NCBI GenBank assembly: GCA_964563545.1
Contig: CAZLXB010000013.1
Location: 1 to 55,780, forward strand
Reading direction: 5' to 3'
Length of the DNA stretch: 55,780 nt
From: Casp-actino8 sp964563545
Lineage (GTDB): Bacteria > Actinomycetota > Acidimicrobiia > Acidimicrobiales > Ilumatobacteraceae
The notes beneath the pieces were generated by a model that worked only from the letters and a program-made list of their open reading frames with translations, was not told the DNA's origin and made no database searches. Below, piece after piece: positions 16,917 through 24,667 of this stretch. Position 1 is the first letter of the stretch; every line of letters starts with the position of its first letter. The position numbers and the translations under genes are program-made.

Positions 16917-17927
16917 GTGCCCGACTCATCCGCTCGCGAGCGCCGACCGGCGGCGTACGACGTCGTCGGTATCGGTAATGCGCTCGTCGACGTGATCGCG
17001 CAGGCCGATGATCACTTCATTCGGCGCGAGGCATTGGTCAAGGGTTCGATGACCCTCGTCGACACCGACCGTGCATTGCATCTCTACCGCGCCCTCGGGT
17101 CGGCGGTGGAGATGAGTGGTGGTTCGGCGGCCAACACGGTGTGCGGTGTGGCCAGTTTCGGCGGACGCGCCGCGTACATCGGAAAGGTGAGTGACGACGA
17201 GTTGGGTCGGGTGTTCGGCCATGACCTTCTCGCGGTGGGAGTGCACTTCGCGCCGGGTCGACACATGGACGACATCCCCACCGGCCGGTGCATCATCGTC
17301 GTGACGCCCGATGCCCAGCGGACCATGAACACCTATCTCGGTGTGTCGTCGTACATGTGCGCTCCCGATGTGGACGAGTCGGTGGTCGCCGATGGCCAGG
17401 TTCTCTACATGGAGGGCTATCTCTTCGACCGCGACGACGCCAAGGACGCCTTTCGCCATGCCGCACGCGTCGCCCACGCGGCCGGACGCGAGGTGTCACT
17501 GACGTTGTCGGACAGTTTCTGCGTCGATCGACATCGCGAGGATTTCCGCGCGCTCGTCGAAGACGAGGTCGACATCCTGTTCGGGAACGAACTCGAACTC
17601 TGCTCGTTGTACGAACTCGATACCTTCGAGGCGGCGGTCGCGGCCATTCGCCGCGACAGTTCGCTGGCGGTCATCACCCGCGGGCCGCGGGGAGCAACCA
17701 TCATCACCCGCGACTCGGTGATCGACGTCGGAGCCGAGGACGTTCCGCACGTGATCGACACCACCGGAGCCGGCGATCTCTTCGCCTCGGGTTTCCTCTT
17801 CGGATACACCAACGGGTTCTCGCTCGCGGACTGCGGTCGATTGGGTTCGATCGCGGCCGCCGAAGTGATCTCCCACGTCGGACCGCGTCCGCTCGTGGAG
17901 TTGAAGAGTCTGATTCCCGGGGTCTGA
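16917..17927 (+). CDS. PfkB-family sugar/nucleoside kinase (adenosine-kinase-like)
   Basis: A 336-aa ribokinase-fold kinase. It has the N-terminal GIGNALVDV, the GGSAANTVCGVASFGG nucleoside/sugar-binding segment, and near the C-terminus DTTGAGDLFASGF with the catalytic aspartate. Overall it resembles the adenosine-kinase-like subgroup, which phosphorylates ribonucleosides or sugars with ATP. It is 3 bp upstream of a phosphohexomutase gene, so the two are co-transcribed and may work together in sugar-phosphate or nucleoside salvage. The GTG start is chosen from the -10 box. Confidence 0.87.
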   Translation: MPDSSARERRPAAYDVVGIGNALVDVIAQADDHFIRREALVKGSMTLVDTDRALHLYRALGSAVEMSGGSAANTVCGVASFGGRAAYIGKVSDDELGRVFGHDLLAVGVHFAPGRHMDDIPTGRCIIVVTPDAQRTMNTYLGVSSYMCAPDVDESVVADGQVLYMEGYLFDRDDAKDAFRHAARVAHAAGREVSLTLSDSFCVDRHREDFRALVEDEVDILFGNELELCSLYELDTFEAAVAAIRRDSSLAVITRGPRGATIITRDSVIDVGAEDVPHVIDTTGAGDLFASGFLFGYTNGFSLADCGRLGSIAAAEVISHVGPRPLVELKSLIPGV

Positions 17928-17930
17928 CCG

Positions 17931-19526
17931 ATGTCGTCGTTGAGCGAAGCCCGGCGTTGGCTGGCCGCCGAACCCGACGACGACATTCGCGTCGAACTCG
18001 AAGGGATCATCGCCGCTGGAGACACCGACGCGTGTTTTGCCGGCAGCCTGGCCTTTGGAACCGCGGGTCTGCGGGCGGCGATCGGAGCCGGACCTTTGCG
18101 CATGAACCGACTCGTCGTTCGTCGGGCCGCCGCCGGTCTGGTGGATCATCTCCTGGCCACGGATCCGTCGGCGGCCGAGCGCGGATTGCTGATCGGATGG
18201 GATGCTCGACGAAAGAGCGAGGTCTTCGCCATCGATACCGCGCGGGTGGCGGCGGCACGAGGCGTGCGCGCCATCCTCATGCCGCACGTGGTGCCGACGC
18301 CGGTGCTTGCTTGGAACATCCGACCTCACGGTGTCGCAGCTGGTGTGATGGTGACGGCGAGCCACAATCCGCCCGCCGACAACGGTTACAAGGTGTATCT
18401 CGGTTCGGGCGCTCAGATCGTGCCTCCGCACGACGCGTCGATCGCCGCCGCCATCGCGGCCGTCGATCCGACCACCGTTGTTCTCGCCTCCGACGACGAC
18501 CCGCTCATCGAGCGGCTCGGGTCCTCCCCGGTCGACGATTACCTCGCTTGGGTCGCCTCGGTTCGTCTCACGAGACGGACGATCTCGGTTCTCTTCGCCT
18601 ACACGCCGCTGCACGGAGTGGGTGGTGATGTCGCTCTGGCGGCCTTCGAGCGGGCGCATGTGAGCGCTCCCGCCGTGGTGGAGTCGCAGTTCGCGCCCGA
18701 CCCCGACTTTCCCACCGTCGACTTCCCGAACCCCGAAGAGCCCGGGGCCATGGATGCGGTGATCACTCGCGCCGGGGAGATAGGGGCGAAGTTGGCCATT
18801 GCCCACGACCCGGATGCCGACCGACTCGGAGTGGCCGTGGCCGATCGCCACGGCGATTGGCGACTCTTGCGCGGTGACGAGATCGGTTGGCTCCTCGCCG
18901 ATCACATCGTGCGCCACACCTCGGGCGATGACCGACTGATGGTGAGCACCGTCGTGTCGTCGACACTCGTCGGAGAAATGGCCCGGGCGGCCGGTATCGA
19001 GTTCGCCGAGACCTTCACGGGTTTCAAATGGATCGCGGATGCCGTTCGGACTCGTCCCGACAAACGCCTGGTGTTCGCCTACGAACAGGCGCTCGGCTAT
19101 CTGGTCGCCGATCGACCGCTCGACAAGGACGGCATCACGGCGGCGATCGTTCTTCTCGAAGTCGCCGAGGAAGCCGCGCGGGAAGGTGGGGATCTCATCG
19201 GTCGACTCGATGACATCGCGCGACGCTTCGGTCGCCACGTGACCGCCGAGCGAAGCGTGGCGATGTCACCCGCGGCGGCGGCCGAGATGGTCGATCGACT
19301 GCGCGGCAACCCACCCTCGGAGATCGCCGGTCACGACGTGATCTCGGTCGATCACATACCGGAGGCCACACTCCTTCGCATCATGCTCCGAGGAGCCAAT
19401 GGTGTGGCCCCGATCCGACTGCAGGTTCGGCCGAGTGGGACCGAACCCAAGATCAAGTTGTACGGCGAAGCAGTGGACGACGACCCGACCCCGTGTCTCG
19501 AGGCTCTCGCCGCGCTGTTCGGCTGA
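17931..19526 (+). CDS. Alpha-D-phosphohexomutase (phosphoglucomutase/phosphomannomutase, PGM2-like)
   Basis: A 531-aa mutase with the four family landmarks. These are the phosphoserine loop TASHNP (S144), the metal-binding DPDADR (D293, D295, D297), a sugar-specificity loop around FAYEQALGY, and the C-terminal phosphate-binding RPSGTEPK. The FGTAGLR near residue 42 and overall length place it with the PGM2/phosphopentomutase-like group rather than GlmM. It could interconvert hexose-1/6-phosphates or ribose-1/5-phosphate. The pairing with a nucleoside-type kinase makes a pentose role worth considering. It converges with the next gene across only 6 bp. Confidence 0.9.
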   Translation: MSSLSEARRWLAAEPDDDIRVELEGIIAAGDTDACFAGSLAFGTAGLRAAIGAGPLRMNRLVVRRAAAGLVDHLLATDPSAAERGLLIGWDARRKSEVFAIDTARVAAARGVRAILMPHVVPTPVLAWNIRPHGVAAGVMVTASHNPPADNGYKVYLGSGAQIVPPHDASIAAAIAAVDPTTVVLASDDDPLIERLGSSPVDDYLAWVASVRLTRRTISVLFAYTPLHGVGGDVALAAFERAHVSAPAVVESQFAPDPDFPTVDFPNPEEPGAMDAVITRAGEIGAKLAIAHDPDADRLGVAVADRHGDWRLLRGDEIGWLLADHIVRHTSGDDRLMVSTVVSSTLVGEMARAAGIEFAETFTGFKWIADAVRTRPDKRLVFAYEQALGYLVADRPLDKDGITAAIVLLEVAEEAAREGGDLIGRLDDIARRFGRHVTAERSVAMSPAAAAEMVDRLRGNPPSEIAGHDVISVDHIPEATLLRIMLRGANGVAPIRLQVRPSGTEPKIKLYGEAVDDDPTPCLEALAALFG

Positions 19527-19532
19527 GTACGA

Positions 19533-20558
19533 CTATTCGGCTTTGCCGACCGGCTGGCCGTCGATGATCTGGTCGAGGTACTCCGATAGTCCGTAGCCGA
19601 CCTTGCCGGCGTGTTCGGCCGAGGTCATCTCCCAACGAGTCATGCCCTCACTGATGCGAGTCGTGAGCCACTCGCCGTCGGGGGACTGGCGGCGATTACG
19701 CAACGGAATGAGGCTCATGACCTCGCCCGTGAAGGTCCATTCGCGACCGCTACGAGACGACCGCAGAACAGCCTCGATGCGCTGGTGGTAACTCTCCTCG
19801 TCGCGGAACTCGGTGCGGATCTCGGCGTGATCGCACAGGTGAATCTGCCCGTCGTCCCACACGAAGCCTCCACGCGAGCCAGGGCCTTCCTTCTTGGCCA
19901 CCCGTGAGAGCATGAATCCGAGATCGCGGTCGAAATTCGCCGTGAGCCAGCGGTAGTACCAAGGTGCCTGCCAATACCGCGGGCCCCACGAGTGGTCGCG
20001 CAGACCGAATCCGTCGATCTCCCATTCTTGGTCGCCGACTCGAATGGTTCCGCGCGCCTGCACGAGCTGTTCGTAATGGCCCTTGGCGAATTCTTCACCG
20101 GGCGCTTCGTGCGGGGTGTCCGGTTCACCGCCGAACATGCTCGGTCGTCCCTGTCCGCTGAAGGTGATGTGCACCTCGCACTCGCTGTACGGATTGTTGG
20201 TGAAGGCCGATTTCGGATCCACCATCTGTTCGGGCTCGGCCAGCACCACGACCTTGCCGGTGTAGTCGATGCGAAGTTCCTCGAAGGGCTTCACCATCGT
20301 CCACGTGAGTCCGGCCGCGTCGAGGCGGTCGTTGTTGTCGATCTGCGGGCGCTTGAACATGAAACCCACCGAGCCGTCGGGGAGGTAGATGCACACCGTC
20401 ATCTCGGCGTAACCCTCGTTCGCCCGGTTGCCCATGCGGAACCAACCCCCGACCTTGTGAGTCGGGTCGAAGCAGTTGATGTACATGCTCTCGTTGAAGT
20501 TGGACTCGGGTCCGAGTTCGTGCATGTATTCGTCGGCGGGTTCGAGGCGTACTCCCAT
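19533..20558 (-). CDS. Uncharacterised protein with tandem lipocalin-like halves (DUF7064/7065-like)
   Basis: This 341-aa soluble protein has no signal peptide. It is rich in aromatic residues and predicted strands, with SMYINCFDP, GGWFRMGNR, GFGLRDHSWGPRYW and NFDRDLGFMLSR as striking segments. The DHSWGPR motif is shared by a family of actinobacterial and proteobacterial proteins often found with lipid or terpenoid metabolism and resembling AttH/CrtC-type two-domain lipocalin folds. I recall DUF7064/7065 for this group but could not check. A binding or hydratase role on a hydrophobic substrate is possible. The promoter -10 ends 7 nt before the ATG. Confidence 0.7.
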   Translation of the reverse strand: MGVRLEPADEYMHELGPESNFNESMYINCFDPTHKVGGWFRMGNRANEGYAEMTVCIYLPDGSVGFMFKRPQIDNNDRLDAAGLTWTMVKPFEELRIDYTGKVVVLAEPEQMVDPKSAFTNNPYSECEVHITFSGQGRPSMFGGEPDTPHEAPGEEFAKGHYEQLVQARGTIRVGDQEWEIDGFGLRDHSWGPRYWQAPWYYRWLTANFDRDLGFMLSRVAKKEGPGSRGGFVWDDGQIHLCDHAEIRTEFRDEESYHQRIEAVLRSSRSGREWTFTGEVMSLIPLRNRRQSPDGEWLTTRISEGMTRWEMTSAEHAGKVGYGLSEYLDQIIDGQPVGKAE

Positions 20559-20565
20559 GCCGACG

Positions 20566-20571
20566 ACCGTA
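20566..20571 (-). promoter_or_regulatory. -10 element (TACGGT), leaderless promoter
   Basis: On the minus strand TACGGT ends 7 nt before ATG 20558. It lies in the 18-bp gap after the upstream gene, so the lipocalin-like gene has its own promoter. Confidence 0.55.
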
Positions 20572-20576
20572 GTCGG

Positions 20577-20861
20577 TCAAAAGAGAGTCAATTGCTCCCA
20601 GGTGACCGCCACCTCGGTGACCGGACACCAGCGGTCGCGTCCGCGCTTGCCGGGTCGCTTCACCTCGAGCCGTTCAGGGCGCAAAGACCGGGCCGCCCCG
20701 TGCGAATCGTGAACGGTGATGCTGCCGTCGCGCTCGACCCACGAGATGCGGCCTTCCTGCCAGCGTCCGCGGTCGGCCCGTCGGAAGCGCACGGTCTCGC
20801 CCGGGCGCAGTCCGATACGACGCAGCACCTCGCTCTGTTCGGTCGTGGGTTTGGGCGGCAT
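20577..20861 (-). CDS. Unknown 94-aa basic protein ending in a sliding-clamp-binding-like motif
   Basis: A small, basic protein with many Arg residues and a run of predicted short strands (ETVRFRRAD, GRWQEGRISWVERDGSITVHD) that suggests an SH3/KOW-like barrel. The last five residues are QLTLF, which fits the bacterial beta-clamp-binding pentapeptide (consensus QLSLF) as found at the ends of polymerase and repair proteins. I do not recognise the gene. It starts 4 bp after the SDR stop at 20866, so it is in an operon with that SDR. Function in DNA replication or repair is inference from the tail only. Confidence 0.72.
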   Translation of the reverse strand: MPPKPTTEQSEVLRRIGLRPGETVRFRRADRGRWQEGRISWVERDGSITVHDSHGAARSLRPERLEVKRPGKRGRDRWCPVTEVAVTWEQLTLF

Positions 20862-20865
20862 GCGA

Positions 20866-21675
20866 TCAGAGTTCGCCGAGAACCCGCGCCTGGAGTTTGC
20901 GCATACCGGCGAGCCAACGACCCCGATCGGCCGCCTTGCGCTGTTCGAAGTCGGCAACCTGAGGGTGGGGGAGGATGAGGAACGTCTCGGCGATGACGGC
21001 CTCGGCGACGAACCGGGCCACGTCCTCGGGTTCGAGGACCTCGCCGGCGGCGCGCACCACATTGGTCGCGCCGTTCTCGCCGAGTGAACCTCCGTTCAGC
21101 ATGTTGGTGTTGACACCTTGTGGGCACAGGCAACTCACCCGTATGCCGCGGTCGCCGTACGAGATCGACATCCATTCGGCGAAAGCGACGGCGGCGTGTT
21201 TGGTCACCGAATACGGAGCCGACCCGATCTGGCTCAAGAGCCCGGCCGCCGACGCGGTGGAGCAGAAATAGCCCGAACCCCGCGCGAGCCACTCGGGGAG
21301 CAGATACTTGACTGCCCACCGATGCGCGTGGATGTTCACGTCGAACGCCACGTCCCATTCCGACTCGGTCGTCGTCTCCACGAAGCTTCCGGTGCCGACA
21401 CCGGCGTTGGCAAAGAACAGATCGATGCCACCAAGAAAGTTCCGACTGGCCTCGACGAGCCCACGGTTGCCATCTTCGGTACCGATGTCGGCCGCCCAGG
21501 AGAACGCCGAACCAGGTCGTCGAGCCTCGAGTTCGGCCGCGATGCGGGAAATGGCACCGTCGTGCAGATCCGACAGGACCACCCGCGCCCCGAGTTCATG
21601 AAATCGGCGGGCGAGAGCGGCACCGATTCCGCCGGCCGCACCCGTGACGACGATGCGCGAACCCGGGAACTCCAT
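20866..21675 (-). CDS. Short-chain dehydrogenase/reductase
   Basis: A 269-aa SDR with cofactor motif TGAAGGIG at residues 11-18, an aspartate after the second strand (LSDLHD) that favours NAD(H), FANAG in place of NNAG, and catalytic YSVTK. The C-terminal extension (ADFEQRKAADRGRWLAGMRKLQ) is a basic helix often seen in this actinobacterial SDR subgroup. Substrate is unknown. The -10 box TACGCT ends 6 nt before its ATG. The 94-aa clamp-motif gene follows 4 bp downstream. Confidence 0.87.
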   Translation of the reverse strand: MEFPGSRIVVTGAAGGIGAALARRFHELGARVVLSDLHDGAISRIAAELEARRPGSAFSWAADIGTEDGNRGLVEASRNFLGGIDLFFANAGVGTGSFVETTTESEWDVAFDVNIHAHRWAVKYLLPEWLARGSGYFCSTASAAGLLSQIGSAPYSVTKHAAVAFAEWMSISYGDRGIRVSCLCPQGVNTNMLNGGSLGENGATNVVRAAGEVLEPEDVARFVAEAVIAETFLILPHPQVADFEQRKAADRGRWLAGMRKLQARVLGEL

Positions 21676-21681
21676 GTCCTG

Positions 21682-21687
21682 AGCGTA
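21682..21687 (-). promoter_or_regulatory. -10 element (TACGCT), leaderless promoter
   Basis: On the minus strand TACGCT ends 6 nt before ATG 21675. Confidence 0.5.
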
Positions 21688-21803
21688 TTCGGTGGTGGTG
21701 CCGCCGAGCTCTTACCGCCCCAGTCGACGAATTCGGTGTGGCGCGCGCCTCGTCGCCCGCCGGATCTCCGAAGATCCACCCCATTACGATGCACATGCGC
21801 GAC

Positions 21804-21835
21804 GATTACCTGCGTTACCTTCGGGGGAGGTAATC
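21804..21835. promoter_or_regulatory. Inverted repeat upstream of the 61-aa gene
   Basis: GATTACCT at 21804-21811 is matched by its perfect complement AGGTAATC at 21828-21835. A second TTACCT copy lies between them at 21815-21820 and also pairs with AGGTAA. It sits about 40 bp upstream of the 61-aa gene and could be an operator or an RNA hairpin. Confidence 0.4.
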
Positions 21836-21873
21836 CGGTCGTCCGGAACCAAGTGAGCATTCAGGAGACAGCG

Positions 21874-22059
21874 ATGACGAGCACCCAGGTCGTAGAACCG
21901 TTGATGGTCGAAGAAGTGGCCCACGATGTCGTTGCCGAGGCTCTCGTGCTGATCGATCGGGCTCTCTCGCAGATGGTGAAGCGGGAACTGGTGTCGTCGG
22001 GTGAGGTCAGCGACCTGCTGCTCGACGTCCGGAACCTTTTGACTTCTTCGCGGGCGTAG
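21874..22059 (+). CDS. Unknown 61-aa helical protein
   Basis: A small acidic protein, predicted to be almost entirely helical (VEEVAHDVVAEALVLIDRALSQMV), with no membrane segment or cysteines. The coding case rests on a clear CAGGAGA ribosome-binding site at about 21861-21867, a good ATG and a helix-like amphipathic pattern. It overlaps the 3' end of the convergent WS/DGAT gene by 53 bp. I do not recognise it. The conserved-looking pattern LLDVRNLL near the end suggests a short helical bundle or an oligomerisation module. Confidence 0.62.
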   Translation: MTSTQVVEPLMVEEVAHDVVAEALVLIDRALSQMVKRELVSSGEVSDLLLDVRNLLTSSRA

Positions 22060-23446
22060 CCGACGCGAGTTCGCCGAACGCCGACTCCAGGCAGTCGCGC
22101 AACAATTCGGGCTGGTCGATGGACGCCGGGTCGAGATTGAGTCCCATGTCCAGACTCCCCACGTGCGAGAGAAGCGTCAGATTGAACGCCACTCCGCCGA
22201 GCGGCCCGATCGGGAAGTTGTGCAAGATCTCCGATCCGGCCACGTAGACCGGAAGCGGAGTCCCCTTCACGTTCGACGTCGCGAAATCGACCGTTTGCGA
22301 CTGCATCCGGGCGACGCGGGTGAGGATCGCGGTGGGCAGATTGCTCGCCAGGCTGGCAACGGCGCCGAGGGCACCGGCCGAGGTTCCGGCGGCCTCGTCG
22401 GTGATCGAGCGGATCCGCTCGAAACGCTCCACGAGCCCCATCTCGTTCGTCGGCACGAGCATGCGGGCCAACGAGAAGGCATTCGCCGACGATCCATCGG
22501 CGGGGTTGGTCTTGCGGGTCGAGATCGCCATGGAGGCGCGCAGTTCATCGACCGGTTGCCCGAGTTCACGGTGATAGCGGCCGGCGGCATCGCTCGCCGC
22601 GGTCAAGAGTGCGGTGTTGAGCGTGCCACCGAGTCGTCGGGCGGCATCGCGGATCTCGAGAAACGGAGCGCGCAGCACCTCGAGTCGACGCCGTACCGAG
22701 CGGTCGCGCCAGAGCGGTGATCGTGCCGGATCCACATCAGTGAGTTGACCAAAGCCCGTCCGCAACATGTCGATGGTGGACGCGCCGTGGCTCGGGATCT
22801 GACTCGGGTCGGCGATGAGGTCGCGAATCTGACGCACCATGGTGAGGGGAAACTTGAGCGAGCCTGACAACAAATCTCGCCAGAGGTCGTTGTGGAGCAT
22901 CGACATCTCCAGTTCCGATTGCGAACCGTCGTAGGCGAGGGCCGGCGGCTCTGGGGCATCGCGTTCGAAATCGAAGAACTGCAATGACAACTGCACACTT
23001 CCCTCACCATCGGCGATGGTGTGGTGCAACTTCTCGACGAGCACCGATCGACCGCCTTCGAGGCCGTCGATCACCACGAATTGCCACAACGGTCGTGTGC
23101 GGTCGAAAGGATCGTTCATGACGAGAGTCGCCAGATCGAGCATCTGACGCATGGAGCCCGGCGCCGGAAGTGCGATTCGTCGAACGTGGAAGTCGATGTC
23201 GAAGTCGGGATCTTCCACCCAGATCGGTGGCGTGATGTTGGCCGGCGACGATTGGACGCGCTGGCGCAGGCGCGGAATCGCGATGGCGGCCCGCTCCATG
23301 CGGCGACGGAGACGGTCGAAGTCGGGGGATCGGTCGAGGACGGAAAGATTGGCGAAGGTCGACGAAAGATAGGGGTCCTTCTCGAGCCTCCACATGAGAC
23401 CCTCGGCATCGGACATCTTGCGATCGAAGAGGATCTCTTGCACCAC
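22007..23446 (-). CDS. Wax ester synthase/diacylglycerol acyltransferase (WS/DGAT)
   Basis: A 479-aa acyltransferase that uses acyl-CoA to esterify diacylglycerol or fatty alcohol, making neutral storage lipid. The catalytic HHxxxDG is HHTIADG at residues 141-147, with RPLWQF shortly before it. The C-terminal domain has ASNVKGTPLP-like sequence (SNVKGTPLPVYVAG) and FNLTLLSHVGSLDMGL, both family features. The C-terminus ends in a Lys/Arg-rich tail. The GTG start is 6 nt after a -10 box in a 24-bp divergent gap. It implies triacylglycerol or wax storage, common in actinobacteria. Confidence 0.93.
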   Translation of the reverse strand: MVQEILFDRKMSDAEGLMWRLEKDPYLSSTFANLSVLDRSPDFDRLRRRMERAAIAIPRLRQRVQSSPANITPPIWVEDPDFDIDFHVRRIALPAPGSMRQMLDLATLVMNDPFDRTRPLWQFVVIDGLEGGRSVLVEKLHHTIADGEGSVQLSLQFFDFERDAPEPPALAYDGSQSELEMSMLHNDLWRDLLSGSLKFPLTMVRQIRDLIADPSQIPSHGASTIDMLRTGFGQLTDVDPARSPLWRDRSVRRRLEVLRAPFLEIRDAARRLGGTLNTALLTAASDAAGRYHRELGQPVDELRASMAISTRKTNPADGSSANAFSLARMLVPTNEMGLVERFERIRSITDEAAGTSAGALGAVASLASNLPTAILTRVARMQSQTVDFATSNVKGTPLPVYVAGSEILHNFPIGPLGGVAFNLTLLSHVGSLDMGLNLDPASIDQPELLRDCLESAFGELASATPAKKSKGSGRRAAGR

Positions 23447-23452
23447 GTGGCA

Positions 23453-23458
23453 AGGCTA
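23453..23458 (-). promoter_or_regulatory. -10 element (TAGCCT) for WS/DGAT
   Basis: On the minus strand TAGCCT ends 6 nt before GTG 23446. It shares two bases with the opposing -10 box of the metalloprotease gene. Confidence 0.45.
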
Positions 23459-23462
23459 CGGT
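23457..23462 (+). promoter_or_regulatory. -10 element (TACGGT) for the metalloprotease lipoprotein
   Basis: TACGGT ends 8 nt before GTG 23471. The whole divergent gap is only 24 bp. Confidence 0.5.
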
Positions 23463-23470
23463 CTTGACCG

Positions 23471-24667
23471 GTGAGGAGAGAAGCGATCGCCGTCCTGGCC
23501 GGTGCGGTCGTGTTGATGGCTGCTTGTGGTTCTCCCGAGCGACCATTCGCTCAGTCGCCGTCCATCGTGGCGACGATTCGCCCGACCGATGAATGGGGGA
23601 GCCTCGGAAGCGGGCTCGACGTCTGGGCGGTCGTTCGTTGTCGGGTTCCCCTCGACACGACCGACGACGAATTCGCGCCCGACACCACCCGACTGGAGGC
23701 GACATCGTCGGATCTGGTTGCGTGGCTCGAACCCGTCACTGATTACTTCGACCGCTGGTCCCAGGGTTCCTATCGGCCGGAATTCCGAGTGGCCGACGAT
23801 GTGGAGGTGACGACGAGTGGTGGCGGAGCGGAGTGTGTCGAGCGCGCTCTCGAGACCGTGGGTGACGAGGTATCGGGTGTCCTGGTCGTGGCCACCGCTC
23901 CGATGCGTCCCGATCGGCCAGGCGGTTGGGGCCGAGTCGGAGAACGATGCGCGCAACCCTGTGCGGCGCGGGAGTCGGGACGGGCGGTGTTCATCGGCGC
24001 TTCGGACTTCCTGCCCGGTTGGGTGGGTTCGCCGGCTCTCGACCTCGTCGAGCACGAGATCGGACATGCACTCGGCTGGTCGCACAGTTCATCCCTCGAG
24101 GGCGCGGTGGCCGATGGGCATGTCTACGACAGTCCGTACGACGTGATGAGCGCGAGCGATGCGCCGCGACGCATCGACCCCGAACGACGACATGGGCCGG
24201 GGGTCATCGCGCTCGACGCCGTGATGTCCGGATGGATCGATGAGCGCGAGATTCGGGAGATCGATGGGACGGCGCGTCCACCCGGTGAATGGACCGATGC
24301 CCTGCAACTCGCATCCACCGACTCGTTGGCCGCCGATGATCGTCCGCGAGTGGTGGTGATCGCACTCGGTGCCGGACGGTTCGCCACGGTCGAGTTGGTG
24401 GCCGACCGAGCCGACAACGATCACCTCGTGCGTTCGGGAGTGGTGGTCCACCTGGTGGACACGAACGATCAGCCGTGGAACGAGAGGCCCTCGATGGTGT
24501 TGCGTTCCGCCAATGGCGAGCTGTTGGCCCCGCAATCGACCACTGCCGTGTTCGCCGACGAAGGGTTCAGTGTCAAGGTCGGACTCGTGGTGGAGAATCC
24601 GGACGGCTCGATCGTGGCCGACTTGCGAGTGCGTCGCGACGAACCCACGACGGTTCCTCGCGCGTGA
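23471..24667 (+). CDS. Secreted lipoprotein metzincin metalloprotease
   Basis: A 398-aa predicted lipoprotein. The N-terminus has Arg residues, a hydrophobic core and lipobox LMAAC with the lipidated cysteine at residue 19. The zinc motif HEIGHALGWSH (H195, E196, H199, H205) is the full metzincin HExxHxxGxxH, and YDVMS at about 223-227 provides the Met-turn (M226). Three further cysteines near residues 122-164 may form disulfides outside the membrane. The C-terminal 150 residues look like a beta-rich domain. It would cleave an extracellular protein or peptide substrate. Its stop abuts the next convergent stop (TGATCA). Confidence 0.85.
   Translation: MRREAIAVLAGAVVLMAACGSPERPFAQSPSIVATIRPTDEWGSLGSGLDVWAVVRCRVPLDTTDDEFAPDTTRLEATSSDLVAWLEPVTDYFDRWSQGSYRPEFRVADDVEVTTSGGGAECVERALETVGDEVSGVLVVATAPMRPDRPGGWGRVGERCAQPCAARESGRAVFIGASDFLPGWVGSPALDLVEHEIGHALGWSHSSSLEGAVADGHVYDSPYDVMSASDAPRRIDPERRHGPGVIALDAVMSGWIDEREIREIDGTARPPGEWTDALQLASTDSLAADDRPRVVVIALGAGRFATVELVADRADNDHLVRSGVVVHLVDTNDQPWNERPSMVLRSANGELLAPQSTTAVFADEGFSVKVGLVVENPDGSIVADLRVRRDEPTTVPRA

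Noticed and set aside
17496..19238. A 580-codon open frame on the minus strand opposite the kinase and mutase genes
   Set aside because: It mirrors the GC-rich third positions of the plus-strand genes, which have clear motifs (DTTGAGD, TASHNP, DPDADR). The antisense protein shows no recognisable domain and no start signal.
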